From contig NC_085891.1 in assembly GCF_035222375.1 (NCBI RefSeq), forward strand, positions 2,728,001 to 2,792,000: a DNA stretch of 64,000 nt. The letters run 5' to 3'. The notes beneath the pieces were generated by a model. The model did no database searches. It saw only the letters and a list, made by a program, of their open reading frames with translations, and was not told where the DNA came from. This stretch comes from Podospora pseudocomata (lineage: Eukaryota > Ascomycota > Sordariomycetes > Sordariales > Podosporaceae). A program made the position numbers and the translations under genes. Below, in pieces: positions 12,470-22,673 of this stretch (position 1 is its first letter; each line of letters starts with the position of its first letter).

Positions 12470-15158
12470 ATGGCCGCACTGGTACAAGGATATCCACAGC
12501 AATCTGGGACAGTCACAATGCTTCAGACCAGACCGGCCTCAGCCTCGGGCATGCTGCCAGTTCAGTCGAATGCGCAATATGCTCAGGGTGGAGCTCATAG
12601 AAATAGTATCCACGGCTTGCCCACAGGAGTGGCTTCTCCTGTGGTGTACCGTGGCGGCTCAGGGTCTGTCCAACCTTATGCCTACACAGGCACACCCAGC
12701 CTTAATCCGACGACACAATGGCAACAGGTCAGGTCACACCGGACATCATCCTCGCCAGCAGTGCCGACTATCCAGACGCTGGACTATCTACAGCCTGGTG
12801 TGGCCCGCTCCCGGTACGCGGCCAGCAACTCCATGACAAACTTGCCTAGTACGGCATCCATCAGTTTGACGGGTGCCGGGTCTCGGGATGATTCAGCCCT
12901 GCCGTCATCAGGAACACGCAGAGCCGGTGCGCAGGCATCACAGATGAACGGAACATCGCTGTCGCCACCGATTGCACAGGCGGCGCCGCGGGTGTCACCG
13001 GAAAGATATAGGAGAACTGCGCTGCGGTCTTCTGACTCGGCGGGCTCGGGCCTAGGGAAACAGCCCCAGGAAACGGCAACCGCTGGGCGCCCAGGCCACA
13101 CTCGGAGTGCATCGGATCAAAAGCCTGTGATGCTGCGGACTCCCCAGTTGCACCAGATGAACAGGCCAAACAGCTATATCGGCTCGGTATCTGGGTCGGC
13201 GATTGACGACATGGGGTTTGTCCGCGGTCAGGGACAAGAGGAACCTAGAAGAACTCGCAGACGCAGCTTGCCCGCATTGGATTCTGCCGGTTTTTCCACG
13301 CCCTTGACCCCGCCCGAGCTTAAGCAGCCGGAACTACCAAGCCGTCCAGATCGACCAGCATCGGCCAAGGTGGCCGAAAAGAAGAACAACAACCCCAACA
13401 AAACCACCAAAGCTGGAAGCAACAAGGCCGGCGACAGAAACAACAGCAGCGCTACTACTGACGCCCGTCTTGGCAGCTCGGACAGCCGGTCCTCTGGCCG
13501 CAGCGCTGGAAGCAACAATTCCAGAGCTTCCTCTTCTGTAAGTGATTTCTGACCTGCATATCTCGTGGCTGCATTGTCCAATCACATGTTATGGCGGCAA
13601 TGTTGGGGGTTGGATCAACCAGCGCTAATCAACTCCTACCACTTTAGTCGGCCAACCGCAGCGCGAAGGCTTCCAACCCCACCGGAAACCCCGCCCCGTC
13701 TTCCTCCTCGCCTTCTGAGCAGACGGGCAACAGCCAAGATTATCCCCGGCTGGTCAACATTCCCCCACGAAGTTCATCGTCCGATGCTGCAACTCCGAAG
13801 CGTGCCGTCAATTCGTCTCCCCTTTCCAAGGCAATGGGCACGGAGACTGAGAATGGCGTTTCGGCCGATGCCGCCGACAGCGCGATTCAGGAGGCCGTGA
13901 AGCCGACCACGCCTCGCGTCGAGAGTCCGGCCGCCAGGCAGCTGGCTGCCATCAACGAGAAGGGAGGGAAGCCAAAGAACAAGACATCGAGACTTAGGAG
14001 AGCCTTCTCCTTTGGCAGCGCGGCAGAGTTCCGGAAAGCGGTACATGCTAACAGCGAAGCCGCCGAGAATGGGCCAGGCAAGCTCCAGAAGGAGCAGAAC
14101 CAGGAGGATGCGTACGAGACGGAACAAGCCCGCATCGCCCAGCGACAAGAGGAGGCTGGCATCGGCAGCAACATCTACGGCGGCAGACTCTTCTCGGGAT
14201 CGACCGATAACCTATCAATCTCATCAACGGCATCCTCGGCTTCGATTATGATTCGGAAGATGGGTCGTGGAATGAAGAAGGGCGGTCGTTCCCTTGTCGG
14301 CCTTTTCCGGCCTAAGTCCATCATTGGTGTGCCGGCGGCCGATGCCAGGATGCCCGAGGCCATGGAAGCTACCGTCTCCATGGTCAATGTCGAGGCCGAG
14401 CGCGAGCGTGTCAATGTGAACGCCGACCCTCGAACGCAATCCGGTGGCGGTACCGGCTTCCCTCGTCTCGAGCGAAATTCCATCGACGCCGCCAATGTAC
14501 CCACACTCGAAGCGGACCCACGATCTAGCACAGGCACAGACAGCTCGGCAGCACGAAAGAGCATTGTTGGCGGTGAGAAGGAACGTGCCGAGGTCTTGGC
14601 TGCTGTCCGAAAGGGCATCTTGAAGAGTACGTTTGTTCTTTTCCGGTGAAGAAGCATGTTGCTAACATTGTTGCTTTAGAAGACCGCAATGGCTCCGCCA
14701 GCCCATCTCCACGCGTTACAGAACCGCCTCATGCTCCTAACGTCACCGATTCCCCTACCTCCAGCGCTCCCAGCACCCCCAATGATGAGCAGCAAGGACA
14801 CAGACGGACTGCGCCTGTCACCATTGGCAGTGAGGATTACTTTGTTTCGGCCCTCCGTCTCCGCCAGGACACCAAGAGCGCGCCCGGAACCCCTCAGGGC
14901 AGCCTGAAGCGCAACGCCACCTTCAGCCCCCGCATCATCACCTTTGAGACATGGCCGAGCGGGGAGTACGATCGCCGTGGTGACATCGCGACGTGCAACC
15001 GCCTGACGCCAATGCTTGCTCAGCAGATCAAGGAAGAGCTGAACACATTCAAGATGGTGGGTCTCCTACTGATAATTCGAGCGATGCATGAGATGCTAAC
15101 AACCAACCAGGAGATGGAGGTTCACGAAAACTCCAAGATTTACACGCATTTCTTCTAA
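12470..15158 (+). CDS. bni4: Bni4-type PP1-targeting septation protein
   Basis: Exons 12470-13537, 13648-14626, 14680-15057 and 15112-15158 give 823 aa. In yeast, Bni4 brings the PP1 phosphatase Glc7 and chitin synthase III machinery to the bud neck; in filamentous fungi homologues act at septa. Support is the C-terminus: an RVxF-like PP1 docking motif RIITF within FSPRIITFETWPSGEYDRRG, then CNRLTPMLAQQIKEELNTFK and the terminal MEVHENSKIYTHFF, matching the conserved Bni4 tail as I remember it. The rest is Ser/Pro/Ala-rich and disordered, with a basic patch around MIRKMGRGMKKGGRSLVGLF. Donors are GTAAGT, GTACGT and GTGGGT; branch sites are CTAAC/CTAATC. The last intron (54 nt) is in frame and stop-free, so only the junction FKM|EMEV shows it. 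I chose ATG 12470 (MAALVQGYPQQSG); upstream in-frame codons are non-ATG. Confidence 0.78.
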
Positions 15159-16699
15159 TGATTCAAGACGAATGGCCCGCACCCCTTTCAAGCACAGCAG
15201 CACCTCTCTCGGCTCGATTCTCTTTTTTCTGCACCAAGGGCGGCGAAGACGACCTCCCGTCGTGTATTTGACCAAAGGATTTGCACAATTCCCAGGCGTT
15301 TTTCTTTTTCTCTCATGGGACAAAGCATAGTAAGGTGTCATGGCGTTGATTTAAGTCTTTTTTTTCTTGTTCTCACATTGATCTCGACAAACTTTTTTGT
15401 TTCTCTTTATTTCCGTCTAGAATCTGGCACACAGCAGCACAGCGAAATTTAATTACAAGCGGGGTATGGGGGTGAATACGGCCACGGGTTCACCTTGATC
15501 CTTTTTCTTATTTTCCTAAACAAAATTATGTTTCTGGTTCATTCAGCGAAGTGGGGAGATGTGTGCGTGTGTGCGTACGTGGTTGAGAGTTGAGTACTGT
15601 CTGTCAGCGAAAGTGAAGCGAATTTTATCTTTAACAAGCAGAGATGTGGCTAGAGGTGTAAGGGTTGATGGGTGATGAGTGATGTTGAAAGACAGAAGAC
15701 AGCGTGAAGTTTTTTAATAGATGTGTCTGGTGTTTTGACCAGGGGGGGGGGGATGGTGTTGTGAGGAGGGGGAGTGGCGTGATGTCGTGGTGGTGGTGGT
15801 GGTGAACTATGGAGGGAGTTGAACAACAACAGGGACGAAGAGAGACGACGATGAAGAGGAACAACTACAACAACAACATCAACAACACAAACAAAACACA
15901 AAGCAAGTAAGGGGAGAAAAAGGCAAGACGTAATGGTGATGGTGGTGTGGTGATGATGGTGGGTGGAGGAGGTGATTTTTTTTGTCAATTCGGCATTCAG
16001 AGACAAGTTCAAAAATACATATATCATCTTTTTCTTTTCTTTTGCGCTTTTTGGGGGATGTTTGCTAGTTGAGGTGTATCTTGTGTGAAGTTGCGGAATG
16101 GGGGAGGATGATGATGGTGAGGGAGTGGGGGTAATTCTACTGGGTGTGGTGGTGGTGTAAAGTAGATAGATATTATTGTCGAGTTGGAATGGCATATATG
16201 GGTTTACAAGCTTGACGAGTAGTGGTTGTGATGTGTTATCATCAGCTTATAATTGGTATATGCGAGGCCGTTATAGATGTGCTGTATGCACGGCGCAACC
16301 GAGCCGGGCCAAGGTGGGAACTAGTTTCCTGAAGTTTACGAATGGAAACTGGCCGTTGGATGATGACCTGCCTTGCTTTTTGGTTGGCGGTGCTTTTGGC
16401 TAACGGTCACGAACCTTGCAGTAGCTTGGGGCTGAAGAGTGGGATGAGGGGATGGGGATGGGGAAGATCGAGATGGGATTTGTTTCTATTGGGTTCTACG
16501 GGGACAGAAGAAACAACAGAAGAAGAAGAATTCTGTCGGTGGTGTGCAGGTGATCACGACCCGAGTTGGGATATCCGGTATCTTTCACATGTATGATTGT
16601 CCCTCTGCAGCAGCAAACGACCGAGCCCCGTCCGTGTTAGAGTGTGTAGGCAAACCACTTTACGGGAGTGGGCTGGTCAGTGGTGTCATAGATTGCCAG

Positions 16700-16722
16700 T
16701 ATATATATATATATATATATAT
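16700..16722. repeat. TA dinucleotide microsatellite
   Basis: An uninterrupted alternating TA tract of about 23 bases. Confidence 0.95.
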
Positions 16723-17153
16723 GTACTGCATGAATAGTCATTCTCGTGTGCAGGACCACACTACCACTTCGGTGTCCTCCCACTCCCCGCGTGTCCGTTG
16801 CGTCCGGTTCTCCGTATGGGGGTTGGTTCGTTTGTGAAATACGAACTTTTTTTGTTTATGATCTGCCTGCGCACAAGTGTGAAGAAAGGGTTTGTGGGGG
16901 TGGGTGCCGTGCGTTCAGGGGTCCTGAAGGAGGGACAGTGTGAGTTTGGGGAGGAGCTAACTGTGCTTGGGGCCTCGAGAAGTGCATAGGCCAATCAGAC
17001 GCGGCGCGCAAAGAAGTGTGGGTTCAGCCTTGCAGGGCTGGCTGGGTGAGAGAGGCTGAGATAATGGGATTTTTTTTTTGTTTTTTTTGTTGTTTTTGTT
17101 TTGGAGGGGTTGCGGATTTGCGATTACAACGAAAATTGAAGTGAAGATTTGCT

Positions 17154-17154
<1 letters not shown>

Positions 17155-17188
<34 letters not shown>
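17155..17188. repeat. CGA trinucleotide microsatellite
   Basis: About eleven CGA units directly upstream of the DUS1 presequence-like leader. In that leader's frame they read as consecutive ACG codons, a near-cognate start codon. Confidence 0.9.
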
Positions 17189-17330
17189 TGAAAAGGTGAA
17201 CTTGGGAAGGGAAAAAATCGTGGCGTTTTTTACTCTGGGAAGAAGGCTCCTCCACGCCGCTGGTGGGAGAGGTGGTACCTCGCAGGCTGGTTCTTCTTTC
17301 TTCTTTAGCAGCAGAGGGTTGTACTCGACC

Positions 17331-19010
17331 ATGGCGACGGCTCCGACAACAGATGCCCCAGCGGCGGCGACGGCGAAGAAGTTGCACGGGAGGGAGTTCT
17401 ACGAGAGTATCGGGTCGCCAAAGTATATCCTCGCGCCAATGGTTGATCAGTCCGAATTTGTATGCCCTCCCTTCTCTGTTCATGACTGACTTTTGGCTGA
17501 CGTGATGGTTTTTTGCTTCCAGGCCTGGCGTATGCTCTCCCGCTCATTCATGCCCCCCGAGCTGCAGTCAAAACTCCTCGCCTACACCCCCATGTTCCAC
17601 GCCCGATTGTTCTCCCAAGACGCTCCGAAGCCGCCCTACAACAAATACCGCGACTCGCACTTCCAGTGCGTCCTCCCCAAAGACCCCGCCACCCTCTGGC
17701 TCGACGGCAACCCCCTTGTCGGCGACAGGCCGTTGTTTGTACAATTCTGCGCCAACGACCCCCAGCACTTGCTGGCTGCTGCCTTAAAAGTCGCCCCTTA
17801 CTGCGACGCGGTAGACCTCAACCTCGGCTGCCCGCAAGGTATCGCCAAAAAGGGGCACTACGGCAGTTTCCTGCAAGAGGATCAGGAGTTGATTTATAGG
17901 TTGATCAACACCCTTCACGAGAATCTTCCCATCCCAGTAACGGCCAAGATTAGGATTTTGGAAACAAAGGAGAAGACGCTGGAGTACGCAAAGAATGTGT
18001 TGAGTGCCGGGGCGAGTATATTGACTGTTCACGGGAGGAGGAGGGAGCAGAAGAGCCATTTGACGGGGGTGGCGGATTGGGAGTATATTCGGTATTTGAG
18101 GGATAACCTACCGGCGGAGACGGTCATTTTTGCGAACGGGAATGTTCTGGAGCACGGGGATATCGAGGAGTGTATTGCTGCTACCGGGGCGGATGGGGTT
18201 ATGTCTGCTGAGGGGAACTTGTCTAACCCGGCGATTTTTGCGCCTGAGCCTCAGCCGGGGGCGTTTGAGGATGAGTTCTGGAGGGGGAGGGATGGGAAGG
18301 GGGGATGGAGGGTTGATGCTGTTTTTAGGCGGTATCTGGATATTTTACACAAGTATGTGAAGGGGGGTGAGCCACCGGCGAGGAGGCCATTGTTTGTACC
18401 TGGGAAGGGGATGGATACGGAGTGGATGAAGGAGGAGATTGTGATCCCGCCGAAAAAGGGGTCGAAATCAGAGGCATTCGGTAACCCCAACTATGGTGCC
18501 CTTCAGGCGCACATGTTCCACCTCTTACGGCACTTTGTCTCAAAGCACCATGATGTAAGAGATGCATTGGCTAGGGCGAGGTTAGGAGAGTTGGAGCAGT
18601 TTGAGGGGATATACAAGATGGTTGAGAAGAAGGTTGCGGAGGGACTCATCGAGTACGAGGAGACGGATGGGAAGTCAATGGAGGATCCTGCGGAGGAAGA
18701 GAGGTTAAAGAAGCTGGTGGAGGAGATGGGTCCGGCGGAGACGAGCGCGACGGCGATTTTGAGGTGTAAGAGGCCTTGGTGGTGTGTGCAGCCTATCATT
18801 CGGCCGTTGCCCAAGGAGGCGATGGCTAGAGGTGCTATTCAGCCGGGGAAGAAGGATAAGAAGCGGGTAGCGGAGGAGGAGGCCAACGGCGGTGAGAAGA
18901 GGGTGAAGGGCGATGAGACAAATGGGGGGGATGCTAAGGTGGTAGAGGCCGTGAAAGAGGAGCTGGAGAAGCAGACGGAGTTCCAAACGAGCGAGCTTGT
19001 TAGCGGCTGA
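17331..19010 (+). CDS. dus1: tRNA-dihydrouridine synthase, Dus1 type
   Basis: FMN-dependent reduction of uridine to dihydrouridine in the tRNA D-loop (positions 16/17 for Dus1). Exons 17331-17459 and 17523-19010 give 538 aa. Family motifs: YILAPMVDQSEF|AWRML across the intron; LFVQFCAND; CDAVDLNLGCPQGIAKKGHYG with the catalytic Cys; VTAKIRI; LTVHGRRREQK; FANGNV; and GVMSAEGNLSNPAIF. A charged lysine-rich tail of about 60 residues follows. The 63-nt intron has a GTATGC donor and CTGAC-type branch sites and contains a stop. ATG 17331 sits in CGACCATGG. Upstream the same frame stays open to a TGA at 17142 and reads LGRRLLHAAGG...SSRGLYST, like a mitochondrial presequence, but without ATG. Its stop lies 63 bp from the end of the opposing HET pseudogene. 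Confidence 0.92.
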
Positions 19011-19073
19011 AATCTCGAGGGAATATAGATGAATAAATGATCATTACTGCAAACTGGGCTGGGTTTGGGTTCT

Positions 19074-20510
19074 CTACCTGATGGTGATGATCTCATAGTT
19101 CTCCAGCGGCTTTCTGGCTTCAAACGCAACTCCATCCATGAACTCATCCACATAAGCAGGGCCAATTACCTTGTAACTTCCATCACCCTCCCTTCAAAGT
19201 GCGAATGAAATCGGCACGGCCGAGATGACGGGGTTGCATTGTATCCAAAATGCGAGTGTGTCCGCTGTATCAAAGTACGAATGTCTTGGCGTGCTCTGGC
19301 AAGATCAATAGAAGTGAAAGAAGGCCCCTGGAATCCCAATCTCTCCTTCATCCTGTGGTCTGCATCCAGCTGGGGCGCCAAGGTCTCGATATCGACGCTT
19401 GGGTAAACTTGCTTGATGGTGGCCATGTGTATTCCAGCGACTTGAATCGCAGTATCATCATCGTTGAACAGTGGGTGTTCCGGCGTCAGCCCTGAGAAGC
19501 GTCTCCCCGCTTCGTGACGAGACCAAGTACGTGTCATGAGGGGAGGCAGGGTTAGATCGGGGACCCAGGATGGTATATTTGTGTCACTTTGAGATTCTGA
19601 CTCTGACTCTTGCTCAGCATCAACCCGTTCAGAAACGAGGATGAAAAGATCAGGCCCATGATGCTTGAGGAAGGCCTTGGCGAAGTCTTTGAATGCCGTG
19701 GATGATGAAGTGTGGTGTCGATAGTAATTTGCGTCCGGATTTCCGGACTGACAAGCCCGAGTATTCCATACACTCTGTCCCTAGGCTCGGTCCAATCCCG
19801 TTGCCGAACAAGAGTGACCACCTCGAGATCGTAGCGACGAGAATAATTCCGCTCCTGGCAGCGAAGAAGAGTATCTGCCGTTTTTGTTAGTCAACGGCTT
19901 AACCAGTTCCTTGAATGAAGAGCAGAAATCATACCAAAAGGCTTTAGGGCCCCATATCCAAGGCTTGCCCTTCTAGCCACACCTATGCTGCTTTGACACT
20001 CTCCGGACAGCGCAAGTACACGGTGGCTAGTTCATCCCAGCTTTTGATGGAACGACCGCAAACCAGCCGTGCACTCCTGGCCAAGAGAACCTCTTGTAGT
20101 GTCCATGTGCGGGTAAACCACTGGCGTTGAAAGAGGGCTTCATAGTCTTCCAAGTGGCGGTTGTACATACCCAACACCACGAAACCCTGTGTTCTCATAG
20201 GCGGACACCGCGGTATCGCAAATGCGAACTCCCTCGTCTTCTCCAGGATCTCTTCCATCTTCGAGTCACCGTCACCGGCCCAGATGGTGACGAGTTCCGC
20301 CTCTCTATAGATGTCACCCATCATTCCAATCTGGACACCTTTCTCGTCCTCGTCTTCCTGATTGATGCATATCTGATCGATCCAGATCCATTGAGGGTGC
20401 CGGATGGCATCCAAGCCTCTGAACACTTGAAGAGCCTTGTGAAGTTCTGGCCAAATGTCCAAGTGGCGAGTCTTGTTTACTCGTATATTCTGTTTGGGTT
20501 CAGGTGGTCC
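19074..20510 (-). pseudogene. Broken HET-domain (heterokaryon incompatibility) gene
   Basis: HET-domain proteins trigger cell death in non-self recognition. The minus strand carries the family's hallmarks in order: WGPPEPKQNIRVNK, WIWIDQICINQEDEDEKGVQIGMM, YREAELVTIWAGD, WFTRTWTLQEVLLA; then WTEPRDRVYGILGLVSPEI, IPSWVPDL, and a tail with YKVIGPAYVDEFMDG ending at a TAG (19074-19076). One good intron remains (19875-19934; GTATGA donor, GACTAAC branch). The reading frame breaks at least three times: just after ...CPESVKAA near 19985, near 19715, and near 19215 together with a lost segment. A TGA interrupts the final block near 19193. There is no start codon; the usual ALSYTWG N-terminus is missing and homology stops where dispersed repeat copy B begins. 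Probably non-functional; sequencing error cannot explain all breaks. Confidence 0.82.
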
Positions 20511-20521
20511 CCAGCCACGTG

Positions 20522-20733
20522 CCTTCCAACAGCTCCAATATCCTTACCAGGGCACCCTTGTGATCAGGTCAAATGGTAAGGATGTTGGGGCTGTTAAAAC
20601 TCGCCCCCCCCGGGGGGCTTGCAACCGATAGCCCCCAAGTTCGATTCAAAAGCAAACCCCTCTCGAGGGGTTTCGTAACCGGCCACCTCTCTCAGAACGC
20701 TGAGGGGGTTGACCGGTGAGCTTTTGCTTTTTC
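20522..20733 (+). repeat. Dispersed structured repeat, copy B
   Basis: Matches the reverse complement of 4042-4217. A core palindrome at 20528-20595 (AACAGCTCC... with ...GGGGCTGTT, inner arms ATCCTTACC/GGTAAGGAT) is followed by two more hairpins: GGGGGCT...AGCCCCC (20613-20636) and AAACCCCTC-TC-GAGGGGTTT (20654-20673). A weaker CTCTCTCAG/CTGAGGGGG stem follows, then a conserved end GGTGAGCTTTTGC with a T run. AGTTCGATTCA at 20638-20648 resembles a Pol III B box. No ORF. It abuts the truncated 5' end of the HET pseudogene. Confidence 0.72.
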
Positions 20734-21208
20734 TACCTATATTATCTTAGGAAGATGATGGCTGTGCTTCATTTGTTCCCACTTAGTCAGTAGTACCTTT
20801 GCATATGTTGATTATATTTGGCGACTTTTCGGCCGGGGCTTTTTGTTGTTGACCATTATTGCTTGCTCTACTTCTCGTACCTAACCAACCCATCGACCTT
20901 AGATTTCAGTTTATTAGTCTGGAATTAATAGGGTAATTATCTGCGAGTGTTGATGATATTGAGGTTGCCATCGTTGCTGTCGTTCCATGCCAATTTCAGC
21001 ATCTGTCAACTTGATGTTTTTTTTTCTTTTTTTTTTCTCTGAATCTTGCCTCTCCAGTCAAGTAATCATACTCTCTCCCTATTTCCCTCTCTTTCCTAAA
21101 GTCCCAGCTAGTGATCATACCTGATCTGTTCAGAGAAGCAGCAAAAAGGAAGGTGAACGCCAAGAGATCTCGATGGAGTTGAGTGGACACCATTAAAAAG
21201 TAATAAAA
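20734..21208. other. Spacer between repeat copy B and the 5S gene
   Basis: No gene seen. It includes an A/T-rich stretch and an internal T-rich run near 21016-21042. Confidence 0.6.
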
Positions 21209-21327
21209 ACATACAACACCAGGGATTCCCCAGTGGTCACCCACCTGAGTACTAGTCTGGCGATCAGCTGTTTGACTCGGGCAGAGCGGACGGGATGCCG
21301 TATTTTCAGCTGTCTATGGTCGTATGT
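21209..21327 (-). rRNA. 5S ribosomal RNA
   Basis: The minus strand begins ACATACGACCATAG and ends GTTGTATGT followed by a T run (21205-21209), the Pol III terminator. The terminal helix (ACATAC with GTATGT) pairs, as does CAGCTG...CAGCTG in helix III. The conserved CATCCCGTCCGCTC and GGGTGACCAC segments are intact. About 119 nt, as expected. A lone copy beside protein genes fits the dispersed 5S genes of Neurospora relatives. Confidence 0.93.
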
Positions 21328-21581
21328 GATGTTTTGGGAGCGAGAATTGGTTTATGACCTCCTTGCCTGATGGCGAGGGTTGAATGTTTCAAGAAAGTCA
21401 TGTTCTTGAGTCCCGAGTGAGCTCTACCGCAGGCGATATTGACGAAGTAATCCCGTTGTACACACAACCGAAATCATAAACTGACAGAACTGTTCTATAA
21501 ACATGGTTCCTATAAACTAGCAAACATAAAACTACCAAACAATTCCTTCCAAACGCCAAACACCCGTTAAACAACCCCTAT

Positions 21582-22673
21582 TCAAGCAAGCAAAAACAAC
21601 GCCGTCACCATCATCACCGGAACCCACCCCATAAACACCCCCGCCCCCCGCCCTCCCCCATTGCTCCAAAGCATAACCGGCCTCCCCACCTCCGGAGACC
21701 CGTCAACACTACAAACCGAATGACAAACACCCTGTCCCTGCTCCTGTCTCTTCTCCGGCTCAGTCGTGTTATACAAAATCTCAAACCACTGCAACTGCAA
21801 ATACGCCGACTCCCCCACCGTCATATTCCCCGTCCACTCCCCCCCATCGCTCCATGCATTCAAAATAATATTGCTCACATCCTTCGGCGTCTGAAACTCA
21901 ATATTCGCCACCTGTATATCATTCACATACCACGTCGTGCTCCTCGGCGTCCAATCCAACCTGTGAACAGCCCAATCTGACCACTCCAGACCATTGGGCA
22001 TGGTGGCGTTTTTGCTGGCACGGACTTCCACATCCCCCTCACTGTCCAAAGAAGGCTGGTTGGTGCAATGAATCACGTTCTTGGGGTCGCTGGTGCGGAT
22101 TTCCAGGTCGGATTCTTGTACTTGGTAGTAGTCCTCCGAGTGGCGGTACGTAAACATGGCTGTGATGGCACCACGAGCGCCAATCGTGCGGGCTAACATC
22201 CGGATGGAGACGAATTTGAATTTTGCCGAGAGGGATTCTATCTCTGCTGTGGTTTGGAACTTTTGGAGACGCTCGGTGCGGAGTGAGAGCCATGATTTGG
22301 GGGAGGAGTCAGCGTCGTGGTTTGCTTCGAGGTAGACGTTGTTTGGTGAGTTGACCATCAGCAATGTAGAGTCCTCGCGGATGCCATGGCTATTGTTCCA
22401 GTTGCTTATCATCCAGAAATCCGTCCATTCGGTCGAGTTGAAGAAAGGGCTCGTGATAGGTGCGTCGGATGTGTCCTTGACCTCTGTGATGACTGGGGGT
22501 ACGCTTGCGTGGTGGTGGTGGTTTCGAAAGTCGAAAAAGCGATGTTCCTTGAAATATGCTGTTTCATTGCCTTTCATGAGATAGCAACCGCATCTGGAAT
22601 CCTCGGTGAGAGGTGCTTGTTGCGCATTGACTCCCACAGCACCGCCGAGAAGGAGGAGGCTTAGAATCTCCAT
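21582..22673 (-). CDS. GH16-type glycoside hydrolase with GPI-anchor signal
   Basis: Predicted secreted, cell-surface beta-glucan-active enzyme. Single exon, 363 aa. A signal peptide covers about residues 1-17 (cleavage near VNA-QQ). The catalytic signature E-S-D-L-E lies at residues 187-191, matching the GH16 ExDxE pattern with nucleophile and acid/base Glu at its ends. Following blocks WAVHRLDWTPRSTTWYVND and NAWSDGGEWTG are typical of the family's beta-jellyroll fold. Several NxT/NxS sites suggest N-glycosylation. A hydrophobic C-terminal tail (GVFMGWVPVMMVTALFLLA) after a small-residue stretch looks like a GPI-attachment signal. Which glucan is cut, or whether it acts as a transglycosylase, cannot be told. 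Confidence 0.83.
   Translation of the reverse strand: MEILSLLLLGGAVGVNAQQAPLTEDSRCGCYLMKGNETAYFKEHRFFDFRNHHHHASVPPVITEVKDTSDAPITSPFFNSTEWTDFWMISNWNNSHGIREDSTLLMVNSPNNVYLEANHDADSSPKSWLSLRTERLQKFQTTAEIESLSAKFKFVSIRMLARTIGARGAITAMFTYRHSEDYYQVQESDLEIRTSDPKNVIHCTNQPSLDSEGDVEVRASKNATMPNGLEWSDWAVHRLDWTPRSTTWYVNDIQVANIEFQTPKDVSNIILNAWSDGGEWTGNMTVGESAYLQLQWFEILYNTTEPEKRQEQGQGVCHSVCSVDGSPEVGRPVMLWSNGGGRGAGVFMGWVPVMMVTALFLLA

Larger units (their letters stand above)
15159..17330. other. Intergenic region with microsatellites
   Basis: No gene supported. It holds the BNI4 3' region, GGT/GAT trinucleotide tracts (about 15.78-16.16 kb), a TA run at 16700-16722 and a CGA run at 17155-17188. Minus-strand open frames here are low-complexity shadows of these repeats. 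The final ~190 bases are the leader of the dihydrouridine synthase gene and encode a presequence-like open frame without an ATG. Confidence 0.6.

Noticed and set aside
15631-16195. 181-codon minus-strand open frame
   Set aside because: Almost wholly Thr/Ser/Pro/His runs produced by GGT/GAT microsatellites.
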